Shown here one piece after another: positions 40,369 through 48,519 of a stretch of 64,000 nucleotides of DNA (position 1 is the first letter of the stretch; every line of letters starts with the position of its first letter). The stretch is from Paenibacillus sp. YN15 (GTDB lineage: Bacteria > Bacillota > Bacilli > Paenibacillales > NBRC-103111). The stretch covers positions 1-64,000 of the forward strand of contig NZ_QMFA01000022.1 in NCBI RefSeq assembly GCF_003285005.1. The letters run 5' to 3'. The position numbers and the translations under genes are program-made. Under the pieces are notes generated by a model that was given only the letters and a program-made list of their open reading frames with translations, was not told the DNA's origin and searched no databases.

Positions 40369-42075
40369 GTGCAGACAACCAATAATTTAGGTTTGAAAAA
40401 ACCGGGCGCCGAGGATGTTGTCAACATCGAGGATCTGAACAGCAACAGCGATGTGCTGGACGGAAAATTCGGGACATCCTCTGGCCATGGTCACACGGGG
40501 GCTGCGGGAGACGGCCCGAAGATTGGGAGCAGCGGCTTGGCGGCAGGGGCTGCCACGGATACGGTGATTGGCAGCCGCACGGTGAGTGATGCCGCCGCAC
40601 CTACAGGCGACAGTGGCGCACCAACCACTCTGTTCGGTTGGCTGGCCAACATGATCAAGGCGATTACGGGGGGAGCCACATGGCGGACCTTGCCGGGTAT
40701 GACCATTGCGGCAATTAAGACTATTTTGGATGCAGCAACTAATGCGGGTACAGCCAGCACCCTGATGAAACGGGATGCCAACGGCCGGGCGCAGGTGTCT
40801 GGTCCTTTGGCAGCGGGGGATATCGCCAATAAGGGATATGTGGATACGGCTGTATCGGGGGCTACTATTCCGGACGCCTCCCTTACCGTTAAAGGCAAAG
40901 TGCAACTCTCCAGTGTTACCAATAGCACCTCCGAAGCGCTAGCGGCTACGCCAAAGGCCGTAAAGGATGCTTATGATCGGGGTAGTGCGGGAGTGACGGC
41001 TGCAGCCACGGCACAGAGTACGGCTAATGCGGTGCAGACGCGAGCGAACAATGCCCTCCCAAAAGATGGCAGTGAGCCGATGACGGGACAGTTAGCAATT
41101 AACCAAAATGGCGGTTATGTAAGGATAGGCAAAGATGCTGACCATGCCTATGTGTGGAATCAAGTAGGCAATGCTACTGTTAGGCTATATGATGACGGCA
41201 CTGTACGGAATGGCGCTGGTGCACTTTTTTGGACAGCCGATAATGACGGAGCAGGCAGTGGATTGGATGCAGATACGCTGGATGGCGTAGACTCCAGCCG
41301 AATTGTGTATGGTCCTGATGGATCAGCTACAACTCTAGTATCTGACTTCAATGCTATAGACAAGGCGGGCTTTTATCGCGGTAATAATGCAGCCAACGCG
41401 CCATCAGCATTGGACTGGAATTATGTTATTCATATTGGCCATGACCCATTTTGGGGCAAACAAATTGGATGGTCATATTATGATGAAGTACAGTACGTAA
41501 GAACGAAGGTAAACGGAACATGGGGGGAGTGGAAACTTGTGGGAGGAGCCACGTATGTAGCGAGTAACACGATTCGAGACCAAAATCTTACTGAATATAC
41601 TAATATGGTCACGAACTATAATACGGCCTTTGGGACATTGATATATAAGTTTATTCCCCGATTTACCGGAGAAATCAATGTTACTTTTGAAGCCAGAGGT
41701 CACAATTACCGGGATGGGGAAGATAACACGATTAACTATCCGGCAGGGCTGAGGGTGTACATGCCCACTGAAGCCAGAGTGCCGTTCGGATCCAGTAATG
41801 ATGGAGTAAGTTATTTTGTATATGCACCAGGGGGGAATCTCCCCTTCTTTGACACCCGTACACCAATCGGAACAAAGATCGGGGGAGCGGGTAGTTCTGC
41901 CATGGCTGTTATTTACCAAGGAACTACCTACAGTGGGACGTATGACTCTTTTGCAGCAACAATAAGTGTTCATGCTGGAGTACCCGTTTACTTTTTTGCT
42001 TGGACCATGAACAATGCTTCCCCCGGGGGATCATCGGCTTTTAAAAATTTCCGTATCTACTACGACATTGTGTGA
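40369..42075 (+). CDS. xkdV: Long tail fibre / receptor-binding protein (XkdV-like)
   Basis: A 568-residue protein. GGAGGAG at 40352-40358 supports the GTG at 40369 (MQTTNNLGLKKPGAEDVVNI, the usual fibre N-terminus that docks on the baseplate). Then collagen-like Ala/Gly/Thr-rich fibre, a KGKVQLSSVTNSTSEALAAT tail-fibre repeat, a knob-type block (YVIHIGHDPFWGKQIGWSYY, VNGTWGEWKLVGG) and a C-terminal beta-rich tip from about residue 400. The last third is more AT-rich than the rest, as expected for a tip exchanged by recombination. It should determine target range. Confidence 0.82.
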   Translation: MQTTNNLGLKKPGAEDVVNIEDLNSNSDVLDGKFGTSSGHGHTGAAGDGPKIGSSGLAAGAATDTVIGSRTVSDAAAPTGDSGAPTTLFGWLANMIKAITGGATWRTLPGMTIAAIKTILDAATNAGTASTLMKRDANGRAQVSGPLAAGDIANKGYVDTAVSGATIPDASLTVKGKVQLSSVTNSTSEALAATPKAVKDAYDRGSAGVTAAATAQSTANAVQTRANNALPKDGSEPMTGQLAINQNGGYVRIGKDADHAYVWNQVGNATVRLYDDGTVRNGAGALFWTADNDGAGSGLDADTLDGVDSSRIVYGPDGSATTLVSDFNAIDKAGFYRGNNAANAPSALDWNYVIHIGHDPFWGKQIGWSYYDEVQYVRTKVNGTWGEWKLVGGATYVASNTIRDQNLTEYTNMVTNYNTAFGTLIYKFIPRFTGEINVTFEARGHNYRDGEDNTINYPAGLRVYMPTEARVPFGSSNDGVSYFVYAPGGNLPFFDTRTPIGTKIGGAGSSAMAVIYQGTTYSGTYDSFAATISVHAGVPVYFFAWTMNNASPGGSSAFKNFRIYYDIV

Positions 42076-42087
42076 GGTGACGAATAC

Positions 42088-42441
42088 ATGATCGCTATTA
42101 TCTATGATCAGGCTGGGTATTTGATCGGCACGAATGCTTACTTAACCGAGGATGATGATGTCCAGCTTCCCCATTTCTTCGTAGAGGAGTTGCCGCCGGA
42201 ATTAGAAAATATCCCCGCCAATCAACGGGTGAAGATCAATCCGGAGACGCATGAAATTACTTATGAAGCCTTGCCCACCGCCCCTGATCCCGGCCCCACA
42301 GCTGCGGAGCGCATAACTCAATTGGAAGCGGAGAACGCCGGTATGGCCCTGGAACTGGCCCAAAACCAAATACGATTTGACCAAATGGAGCAGGCCAACG
42401 CGGACCTGCTCTTTGCTTTGGTAGACAAGGGGGTGCTGTAA
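42088..42441 (+). CDS. xkdW: XkdW-like tail protein
   Basis: A 117-residue protein (MIAIIYDQAGYLIGTNAYLT, acidic middle, C-terminal coiled coil AAERITQLEAENAGMALELA). It follows the fibre gene as in PBSX, and may be a fibre chaperone. The ribosome site GAGGTGACG is good. Confidence 0.75.
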   Translation: MIAIIYDQAGYLIGTNAYLTEDDDVQLPHFFVEELPPELENIPANQRVKINPETHEITYEALPTAPDPGPTAAERITQLEAENAGMALELAQNQIRFDQMEQANADLLFALVDKGVL

Positions 42442-42443
42442 GC

Positions 42444-42578
42444 ATGGATTGGTACGCATTGGTCAAGCATCACTATGACGCCGGGTGGTACACGGCGGAA
42501 CAGGTGCGGGTGTTTGTCACCGCGGGAAAGATTACGGCGGTACAGGCAGCGGAGATTCTGGGAGAAAGTGCGGAGTAA
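42444..42578 (+). CDS. xkdX: XkdX-like small protein
   Basis: A 44-residue protein, MDWYALVKHHYDAGWYTAEQ and then VRVFVTAGKITAVQAAEILG, matching the XkdX pattern (W-Y..VK..Y....Y....V..FV....IT..Q..EI.G). Starts 2 bases after the XkdW stop. Confidence 0.88.
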   Translation: MDWYALVKHHYDAGWYTAEQVRVFVTAGKITAVQAAEILGESAE

Positions 42579-43006
42579 TGATCAACCGATACGCGAATTT
42601 GCCGTCGGGAAAGAAATCCGGGAGGACTTTCAAAGTATCACGGAAGATTCTCAAAAGGTGCAGGTCGATGTAGATGCCCCCGCAACAGAGTGGAATGCCT
42701 TGGGCAGGCGGGCGGATCAGTTGCAAATGCAGTTGAATATAGCCGTCCTCGCCGGGGACAGTAGTGTAGCAGTTGCTCAGGCGACAGTGAGGGCACATGA
42801 TCATGACTACGGGAATCTTAAAGGCGCGGCTAGATCCGGAGCACGGAATAGCCTACGGGGCAACTCATGGTTTTCCCGAGGGATATAATAACACACATTT
42901 ACCGTATAACTTTGTCACCATTACCGGGGTAAAGGATACCGTTCCTTTGACCAAGATACGGCTGCTGGTGAATGTGCGGTGCGACAAAGGGAGGCCAAAC
43001 GCCTGA
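42577..43006 (+). pseudogene. Degraded structural gene between XkdX and lysis genes
   Basis: In frame 1 from 42577 the DNA reads QPIREFAVGKEIREDFQSIT, then EWNALGRRADQLQMQLNIAV and VRAHDHDYGNLK; near 42816 the sense passes to frame 2 as KARLDPEHGIAYGATHGFPE and runs to a stop at 43006. The joined motif H-D-Y-G-N-L-K-A-R-L-D looks like the linker of phage baseplate/fibre proteins. The frame 1 part has no start codon with a ribosome site. I infer a broken leftover of a further fibre or baseplate gene; the far end is of unknown origin. Confidence 0.45.
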
Positions 43007-43060
43007 CTCCAAAACTTCATATCAGCAACCTGCGAGCCAGCGGGAGGAGAGGAGACATGC

Positions 43061-43372
43061 ATGCAAATCAATTGGGGGACGTTTGCTACGCTGATCGGCA
43101 TGATTGGCGTAGCCAGCGGAGTTATGCTGGGGTGGATGGGCCGCGCCCGCAGCACCAAGCAAGATACGGTCCAGCAAGCCGGAAGTGATGCTAAACTTCG
43201 TTCCGACATGGATTATATCAAGCGCGGCGTGGATGATATCCGGCTTGAGCAACGATCCCAAGGGCAGCGAATTGACGTGCTTTCCGAGCGAGTCACACGC
43301 CTGGAGGAGAGCAGCAAGCAAGCCCATAAACGCCTGGACCGACTGGATGCAACCAGAGAAAGGGAGGATTAG
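43061..43372 (+). CDS. XhlA-like membrane protein of the lysis set
   Basis: A 103-residue protein with an N-terminal membrane helix (FATLIGMIGVASGVMLGWMG) and a long coiled coil (VDDIRLEQRSQGQRIDVLSE ... RLEESSKQAHKRLDRLD). PBSX XhlA has a coiled coil with its membrane helix at the other end, so this is an XhlA-like rather than a strict match. It lies just before the holin. Confidence 0.7.
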   Translation: MQINWGTFATLIGMIGVASGVMLGWMGRARSTKQDTVQQAGSDAKLRSDMDYIKRGVDDIRLEQRSQGQRIDVLSERVTRLEESSKQAHKRLDRLDATRERED

Positions 43373-43373
43373 G

Positions 43374-43736
43374 ATGACAACTATTATCGAACTCGCACAG
43401 CCTTATTTGGAAGCTATCGCCACAGCCGTTATCGGCTTGCTGGCCATGCTCATTCTGGCCCTGATCGCCAGGCTTCGCGCCAAACTCGAGGCCTGGCTCA
43501 GCGCCAGGACCAGTGCGGCCCAGCGGGAGCTCTTGCATAAGCTGGCCGGCGAGGCATATGCCTGGGTGGAGCATCAATACGCCAGCGAAGACGGGCAACA
43601 GAAGCTCACAGAAGCGGTGCGGTATGTACTGGACCGGCTGCGCCTGAACAAGATTGGCCTGTCCGCAGAGGATGTGACTGCCGCTGTCCAAAAAGCTTGG
43701 GCTGAACTGGACAGCAAGAACAGAGGTGCGGCCTGA
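43374..43736 (+). CDS. Phage holin, LLH type
   Basis: A 120-residue protein with one strong membrane helix at about residues 14-34 (AIATAVIGLLAMLILALIAR) and a helical, charged C-terminus (AQRELLHKLAGEAYAWVEHQ, SAEDVTAAVQKAWAELDSK), typical of LLH-family holins. GGGAGGATTAGG places the start at 43374; the frame is open further upstream to 43185 without support. It would form the membrane pores that release the lysin. The stop overlaps the lysin start by one base. Confidence 0.8.
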   Translation: MTTIIELAQPYLEAIATAVIGLLAMLILALIARLRAKLEAWLSARTSAAQRELLHKLAGEAYAWVEHQYASEDGQQKLTEAVRYVLDRLRLNKIGLSAEDVTAAVQKAWAELDSKNRGAA

Positions 43737-44536
43737 TGGCAAAAGGCTTCGACACCGCCACCCGGGTAACCGCGGAGAAAGCCCGGCTGTTTGCCGCCCA
43801 GGGTTTTCTTTTTGTCGGCAGGTACCTGGATATCCCCTCCAGCTGGAAGGCGCTATCCGCCGCCGAGGCTAGGGATATTTCCGCCGCGGGGTTGTACATC
43901 GTTTCGCTGTACGAACGCACCGCCAACCGTTCCAGGGAAGGCGCCGCCGCGGGAGCGACGGACGGCAGGCAAGCACTCACCCACGCCAAGCAGGTTGGCC
44001 AGCCAGAGGGCAGCGCCATCTATGCTGCGGTAGACTACGATGCCCCGCCGGCGGACTATGACCGCATCGAGGCATACATGCGGGCTTTTGATGCGGAGAT
44101 TGACGGATACCAGTTGGGCGTATACGGCTCTTATGCCGTTTGCCGGGCCATGTATGAGCGAGGGGTAACGTCCAAACTGATGCAAACCTACGCCTGGAGC
44201 CGCGGGCAGGTTTTTCCGCATAACAGCATCTACCAATATGAAAATGACATCACCGTCAACGGCATCGGCATTGACCGCTGCGAGTCCAACGGGGATGCGG
44301 GAGGGTGGCGAGTGGGCATGGCGATCAAACCGGCTGCGCCGCAGCTGAGTAAGGAAGTAGCGGCCAACATCATCGACAGCTTTTTGAAGAAGCACTGGGC
44401 CGAATGTGAAACGGAACGCATCAAGGCGGAGCAGGAGGGGCGCACTAAGGATGCGGAAGCGTGGAAGGAGCTGCGGGATTGGCAGCATCATCTGGCCAAC
44501 GAACTCAGAGCAGCCTCCGGTCTGCAGGCGGAATAG
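43736..44536 (+). CDS. Lysin with DUF1906 (GH25-like) domain
   Basis: A 266-residue protein. Residues 1-205 form a DUF1906 TIM-barrel domain (MAKGFDTATRVTAEKARLFA, FLFVGRYLDIPSSWKALSAA, AIYAAVDYDAP, YGSYAVCRAMYERG, YQYENDITVNGIGIDR), a glycoside-hydrolase-like fold found in Firmicute phage endolysins. The C-terminal 55 residues are helical and charged and may bind the wall or pack as a dimer. It should cut host peptidoglycan to release tail particles. No signal peptide; export depends on the holin. Confidence 0.82.
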   Translation: MAKGFDTATRVTAEKARLFAAQGFLFVGRYLDIPSSWKALSAAEARDISAAGLYIVSLYERTANRSREGAAAGATDGRQALTHAKQVGQPEGSAIYAAVDYDAPPADYDRIEAYMRAFDAEIDGYQLGVYGSYAVCRAMYERGVTSKLMQTYAWSRGQVFPHNSIYQYENDITVNGIGIDRCESNGDAGGWRVGMAIKPAAPQLSKEVAANIIDSFLKKHWAECETERIKAEQEGRTKDAEAWKELRDWQHHLANELRAASGLQAE

Positions 44537-44573
44537 ACAGGCCTATGGTTGATGCTGGTGATTCGGCTCAAAA

Positions 44574-44748
44574 GGACTGACGATCCGTTATTTTCCCATT
44601 TTCGCCCTATTTCCGAATTTCGCGGACTGACAATCTGCTATTCACCTCCGAATGTGCTTTAACCCGCTGTTTTGCGTCTCATAACGGATCTACGGTCCGT
44701 ATGATTGGAAAAATCCCCGTTTTTCACGGAATAACGGAACGTCAGTCC
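44574..44748. repeat. Intergenic element of four related inverted half-sites
   Basis: GGACTGACGATCCGTTATT (44574-44592) is matched in inverse by AATAACGGAACGTCAGTCC (44730-44748), 18 of 19 bases. Between them lie a second forward copy (CGGACTGACAATCTGCTATT near 44624) and a second inverse copy (CATAACGGATCTACGGTCCG near 44681). The order is forward, forward, inverse, inverse. No coding capacity. Confidence 0.75.
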
Positions 44749-44791
44749 GCAGGGATGAACGGGGGCGCCAGATAACATCCAAAACAACAAA

Positions 44792-44822
44792 AAAGCCGCA
44801 TGACCCAGCGTCATGCGGCTTT
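44792..44822 (-). terminator. Terminator for the oxidoreductase operon
   Basis: AAAGCCGCATGAC (44792-44804) pairs with GTCATGCGGCTTT (44810-44822), 5-base loop. Read on the minus strand it is followed by a long T-rich tract (TTTTTTGTTGTTTTGG when the arm is included); on the + strand the T tract is short, so it mainly ends the minus-strand genes. Confidence 0.85.
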
Positions 44823-44833
44823 CATACATATCC

Positions 44834-45910
44834 TTACCCCTCAATCTGCACAGCTTGCGCCTGCGCCTTCAGGCACAATTCCGCCGCCATAAAGGCGTGC
44901 TCCTGGGTCATGGCGTTTTCGGTGCGGTGCAGGCAGTCCAGGATCAGCTCGCCGAAGAACGGATAGCCCACCTGGCCGTCCACATGGAAATGATACTCGC
45001 CCTGCCCGTTGACCAGATACACATGGTTGCTGGATTTGTCCCGGGCGATGTCGATATATTTGCGGAGCTCGATGTAGCCTTCTGTGCCCAGGATCAGGGT
45101 ACGGCCGTCTCCCCAGGTGCCCAGACCATCCGGGGTGAGCCAGTCCACCCGGAAATATTGGGTGGCGCCGTTGTCTCCCAACAGAGTAGCGTCGCCGAAG
45201 TCCTCCAGCTCGGGGTAATCCGGAGCATTGTAATTGGCCACCTTGCTGTGCAGGACCTGGGCGCTTTTGCAGCCTGCGTAGAACAGGAACTGCTCCACCT
45301 GATGACTGCCGATATCGCAGAGAATGCCGCCATACTGCTCCTTCTTGAAAAACCATTCCGGCCGCGAGGCGGCATTCAGCCGGTGGGGACCGAAGCCGGT
45401 AACCTGAATCACCCGTCCGATGGCGCCCTGCTCAATGAGCTGACCGGCGTAAACCGCCGATTCCACGTGGAGCCGTTCGCTATAGTAGACCATATATTTC
45501 CGGCCGGTTTCCCGAACCTTGGTCCGGGCGGCTTCCAGCTGCTCCAGGGTGGTAAACGGAGCCTTGTCCGTAAAATAATCCTTGCCCGCATCCATCACCC
45601 GCAAGCCAAGGGGCCCGCGTTCCGACGTGATGGCGGCGCCTGCAACCAACTGCACCTCCGGATCGGCCAAAACCTCTTCCTCCGTCGCGGCGATCCGCAC
45701 CTGCGGATAGGTCTTGGCGAAGGCCTCCGCCTTGGCCGGGTTGGGGTCATATACCCATTTCAAGGTCGCGCCTGCTTCCAGCAAACCGTTGACCATTCCA
45801 TAAATGTGGCCGTGATCCAACGCAACCGCCGCGATCACAAATTCCCACGGCTTAACCACCGGATTGGGCTTTCCTTTGGGGGCGTAATTCATACCGTCAC
45901 TCTTTTGCAT
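44834..45910 (-). CDS. Gfo/Idh/MocA-family oxidoreductase (atypical)
   Basis: A 358-residue protein of the NAD(P)-dependent sugar dehydrogenase family: Rossmann-like N-terminus VIAAVALDHGHIYGMVNGLL, YDPNPAKAEAFAKTYPQVRI and a C-terminal domain with GGILCDIGSHQVEQFLFYAG. The usual GxGxxG loop and EKP motif are replaced by LDHGHIYG and TDKAPF, so cofactor use or activity may differ. It is the second gene of a two-gene minus-strand operon with a regular family member, divergent from an AraC regulator. Confidence 0.82.
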   Translation of the reverse strand: MQKSDGMNYAPKGKPNPVVKPWEFVIAAVALDHGHIYGMVNGLLEAGATLKWVYDPNPAKAEAFAKTYPQVRIAATEEEVLADPEVQLVAGAAITSERGPLGLRVMDAGKDYFTDKAPFTTLEQLEAARTKVRETGRKYMVYYSERLHVESAVYAGQLIEQGAIGRVIQVTGFGPHRLNAASRPEWFFKKEQYGGILCDIGSHQVEQFLFYAGCKSAQVLHSKVANYNAPDYPELEDFGDATLLGDNGATQYFRVDWLTPDGLGTWGDGRTLILGTEGYIELRKYIDIARDKSSNHVYLVNGQGEYHFHVDGQVGYPFFGELILDCLHRTENAMTQEHAFMAAELCLKAQAQAVQIEG

Positions 45911-45938
45911 AATGGAGTTCCTCCTGATCGGATGATAA

Positions 45939-47090
45939 TTATTTGTAGCCGCTTCCCGTCGTAATGCTGGAGTCAGCGAAGTTTTCGACGGATGCGCTCT
46001 TTTGATAAAAATAGGGGACTTGCTTTCTTACACCTTCCTGGGTATAAAAAGGATCGTCCTGCTGCAGGGGAAGCTGCACGTTTTCCCCGGTACTGGCGGA
46101 TTTGTAGATGCCCATGATCAAATCCAGGGTTCTGCGGCCGCTGTCTCCGTCAATGAGAAGGGGCGAGCCCGTTTCAATGGCGCATAACACGTTGTCGATC
46201 TGGGCGGTGTGGCCCTCGTAGGGAAGATCGGGCAGGGCATCGTAAGCCTGCTGGATTTTTGCCATCAGCTCCTGATTCTCCCGGGGAAATCCGTTGGGCA
46301 AGGAGGTGGAGGCAAATACCTTCCACGGAGCGGAGATGCGGGCATCAAGCCCCTGAAAGACAAACTGCTGCTCCTCGCCGTGATGAACCACCGAGCTGGT
46401 AATCTGGCCCAACGCGCCGTCGGCATAACGAAGCATGGCCATGGACAGATCCTCCACCTCGGCGTTGTCATGGGCGACATTGCTCATGTAAGCCTGAACC
46501 TGAACCGGCGGCCCCATCATCCATAGCAACGCATCGATATGGTGAACCGCATGATTAAGCGTACAGCCGCCGCCCTCCTTTTCCCAGGTGCCCCGCCACC
46601 ACAGGTCATAATAGCAATGGCCCCGCCACCAGGAGGAGTTCACCTGGGCATGCAGCAGCCTGCCGGCCAGCCCGCTGTCGATGATCTGCTTCAGCTTCAT
46701 AATGGGATTGCGGAACCGGTTCTGGGCAACCACCGACAGAAGCTTTCCGGTGCGCTTCACCGCTTCGTTCATTTCATCGCATTCCGCAAGGGAAGCGGCC
46801 ATGGGCTTTTCCACCAGAACATGACTGCCTGCATGGAGAAAATCGATGGAAATAGGCGCGTGAACATAAGGAGGCGTACAAACGGATACCAGATCTATTC
46901 CGTCATGAAGCAGTTCCTTGTAATCCCTTACGACTTTGGCCCCGAGTCCATACTTCCGGTTTGCCGCTTCGGCTTTTTCCGGATACAGATCGCAGAGGGC
47001 CACAATTTTGCACCGGTCCGGGAACTGCAAATAACCTTCGATATGGCTGGAGGAGATAGCTCCAGTCCCGATCACCGCAACCTTGATCAT
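45939..47090 (-). CDS. Gfo/Idh/MocA-family oxidoreductase
   Basis: A 383-residue protein with a canonical Rossmann start MIKVAVIGTGAISSSHIEGY, HVLVEKPMAASLAECDEMN (EKP motif with catalytic Lys) and GGCTLNHAVHHIDALLWMMG (active-site His). Family members oxidise or epimerise sugars or inositols with NAD(P). GGGAGG fixes the start at 47090; the frame is open to 47123. First gene of the operon; likely controlled by the divergent AraC protein. Confidence 0.88.
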   Translation of the reverse strand: MIKVAVIGTGAISSSHIEGYLQFPDRCKIVALCDLYPEKAEAANRKYGLGAKVVRDYKELLHDGIDLVSVCTPPYVHAPISIDFLHAGSHVLVEKPMAASLAECDEMNEAVKRTGKLLSVVAQNRFRNPIMKLKQIIDSGLAGRLLHAQVNSSWWRGHCYYDLWWRGTWEKEGGGCTLNHAVHHIDALLWMMGPPVQVQAYMSNVAHDNAEVEDLSMAMLRYADGALGQITSSVVHHGEEQQFVFQGLDARISAPWKVFASTSLPNGFPRENQELMAKIQQAYDALPDLPYEGHTAQIDNVLCAIETGSPLLIDGDSGRRTLDLIMGIYKSASTGENVQLPLQQDDPFYTQEGVRKQVPYFYQKSASVENFADSSITTGSGYK

Positions 47091-47203
47091 TTTGATGAAC
47101 CTCCCTGAAAAACTAAAGTCCAAGCCATCGGCTGGATTAACTTAAGGATACCGGAAGCCGGAGGCAAATTGTGATTCGGAATGGCGGGAAAAATAACACC
47201 AGA

Positions 47204-47234
47204 TTGCGGTCATTCATCCTGCCTGTGTTATAGT
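47204..47234 (+). promoter_or_regulatory. Promoter of the AraC gene
   Basis: TTGCGG (47204-47209) and extended -10 TGTTATAGT (TATAGT 47229-47234), 19-base spacer. The intergenic DNA 47091-47309 also has to hold the minus-strand operon promoter, which I could not place clearly. Confidence 0.5.
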
Positions 47235-47309
47235 ATAAATAGCCGGATACGACGGCTTGCGAATTGGCGTTTTGCTCCACAAACGCTTAGGATGAAGCCC
47301 GGGGAGGAA

Positions 47310-48191
47310 ATGCGGATGCCGTATGTAGTGGGCAACTATAGCGGGGAGACTGTGCAGTTTGCCTATAAGCGCAAAAGTGTCAATTATGAGCATAAGGAAA
47401 CCTTCCATTCCCATTTGGGCATAGAGCTTCTGTGGATTCACCAGGGGAAGGGAACCATGATCGTCAACAACAACAGCTATCCCATCAAGCCGGGGATGTT
47501 CTGCATGTTCCAGCCCTTCCAGCTGCATCACTTGACCCTGGATTATTCGGATCATCAGTCCTTTGAACGTTCGCTAATCATCTTTGAGCCGACGATGTTC
47601 GAGAGCTATTTTCAGAAATGGCCGGTTTTGCACAGCTTTTTTCAGTTTATCCATTTGGGGAAGCTTCCCTTTCCGTGCATCTACGGGGTGGAGGACGGGG
47701 ATGATCTGGAGCAATTGTTCGTCAGTATGCAGAAGCGGCTGCCTGTTCTTCCGGAAAAAGACCGTACGGAGGAAATCTCATTGTTTCTGGTGATTCTGTT
47801 CCGCAAGCTGAAGCAATTATGGGACAACCGGAAGCTAATGGACACGGATATGGAAAGCAGGCGGAAAAATCATCAGGTGGAGCATATTTTAAGCTGGATC
47901 GAGGCTAACTATACGGCGCCATACAGTCTGGAGGAGATGGCCCAGGCTCTCCATCTGTCTCCGTACCATATCGCCCACTTGTTTAAGGCCGCCACCGGAA
48001 TCACCATTTCCGATTACATTGCAACCCGCAGGATTCACCAGGCGGTTCAACTGCTGACCACAACCCACAAGCCGGTTTCTTTGATTGCGGAGGAAATCGG
48101 GCTGATGAACGGGTCATATTTTTGCAGATTGTTCAAAACCCATATGGGGACAACCCCCTACCAATACCGCAAAAAATGGATCGGCCGGTAA
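47310..48191 (+). CDS. AraC-family regulator with cupin sensor domain
   Basis: A 293-residue protein: cupin-type N-terminus (KETFHSHLGIELLWIHQGKG, SYPIKPGMFCMFQPFQLHHL) and a C-terminal pair of HTHs (YSLEEMAQALHLSPYHIAHL; SLIAEEIGLMNGSYFCRLFK). Such proteins sense a sugar and activate metabolic genes, here most likely the divergent oxidoreductases. GGGGAGG supports ATG 47310 (or 47316); longer in-frame starts lack a site. Confidence 0.88.
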   Translation: MRMPYVVGNYSGETVQFAYKRKSVNYEHKETFHSHLGIELLWIHQGKGTMIVNNNSYPIKPGMFCMFQPFQLHHLTLDYSDHQSFERSLIIFEPTMFESYFQKWPVLHSFFQFIHLGKLPFPCIYGVEDGDDLEQLFVSMQKRLPVLPEKDRTEEISLFLVILFRKLKQLWDNRKLMDTDMESRRKNHQVEHILSWIEANYTAPYSLEEMAQALHLSPYHIAHLFKAATGITISDYIATRRIHQAVQLLTTTHKPVSLIAEEIGLMNGSYFCRLFKTHMGTTPYQYRKKWIGR

Positions 48192-48263
48192 TACCGGATC
48201 GTCCGCGTTTGTTTGATCTTCTCCCAAGCGGGTAAAAAAGCCTATCCCAACAAGAGGAGGCGG

Positions 48264-48428
48264 ATGGCCATGGAGCCCGTAAATGACCGCGAAATCAAGG
48301 AAACGCGCATTGAAAAAAAGACGGACAGCAGCGAAGTGATGTCCACCTTTATCAAGTACGCGGCGTATCTGATTATTTTCTTCGGGATTCTTTACTTCCT
48401 GGTCCGGTATGTGTTCCCAATGTTCTAG
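48264..48428 (+). CDS. Small single-pass membrane protein
   Basis: A 54-residue protein, MAMEPVNDREIKETRIEKKT then a charged stretch and a membrane helix (YAAYLIIFFGILYFLVRYVF) at the C-terminus. GAGGAGG lies just upstream. Function unknown. A strong terminator follows 36 bases after the stop. Confidence 0.65.
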   Translation: MAMEPVNDREIKETRIEKKTDSSEVMSTFIKYAAYLIIFFGILYFLVRYVFPMF

Positions 48429-48463
48429 CTTCTATAGAGGTCGGATCTTGCAGCCTGTACAGC

Positions 48464-48507
48464 AGCGGGGCGACATGTGCAATTGGCGCATGTTTGCCCC
48501 GCTTTTT
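48464..48507 (+). terminator. Terminator between convergent genes
   Basis: AGCGGGGC (48464-48471) pairs with GCCCCGCT (48496-48503), with an inner CATGTGC/GCGCATG stem, followed by TTTTT. Confidence 0.8.
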
Positions 48508-48519
48508 GCTTGTTAATGG

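Larger units (their letters stand above)
26636..44536 (+). mobile_element. Contractile tailocin (headless PBSX-like tail locus)
   Basis: One block of about 18 kb with regulatory genes, a full contractile tail (terminator, sheath, tube, chaperones, tape measure, hub, baseplate, fibres) and a lysis set, but no integrase, terminase, portal, capsid or replication gene and no visible attachment repeats. Gene order follows B. subtilis PBSX xkdK-xkdX. This is the layout of an R-type tailocin kept as a bacteriocin-like killer particle. Activity is inferred, not shown. Confidence 0.8.

Noticed and set aside
26636-44536. Extracellular contractile injection system (eCIS) or type VI system
   Set aside because: No AAA+ ATPase of eCIS type, no cargo-toxin genes and no TssJLM-like membrane complex; a holin/lysin set and PBSX gene order point to a phage-derived tailocin.
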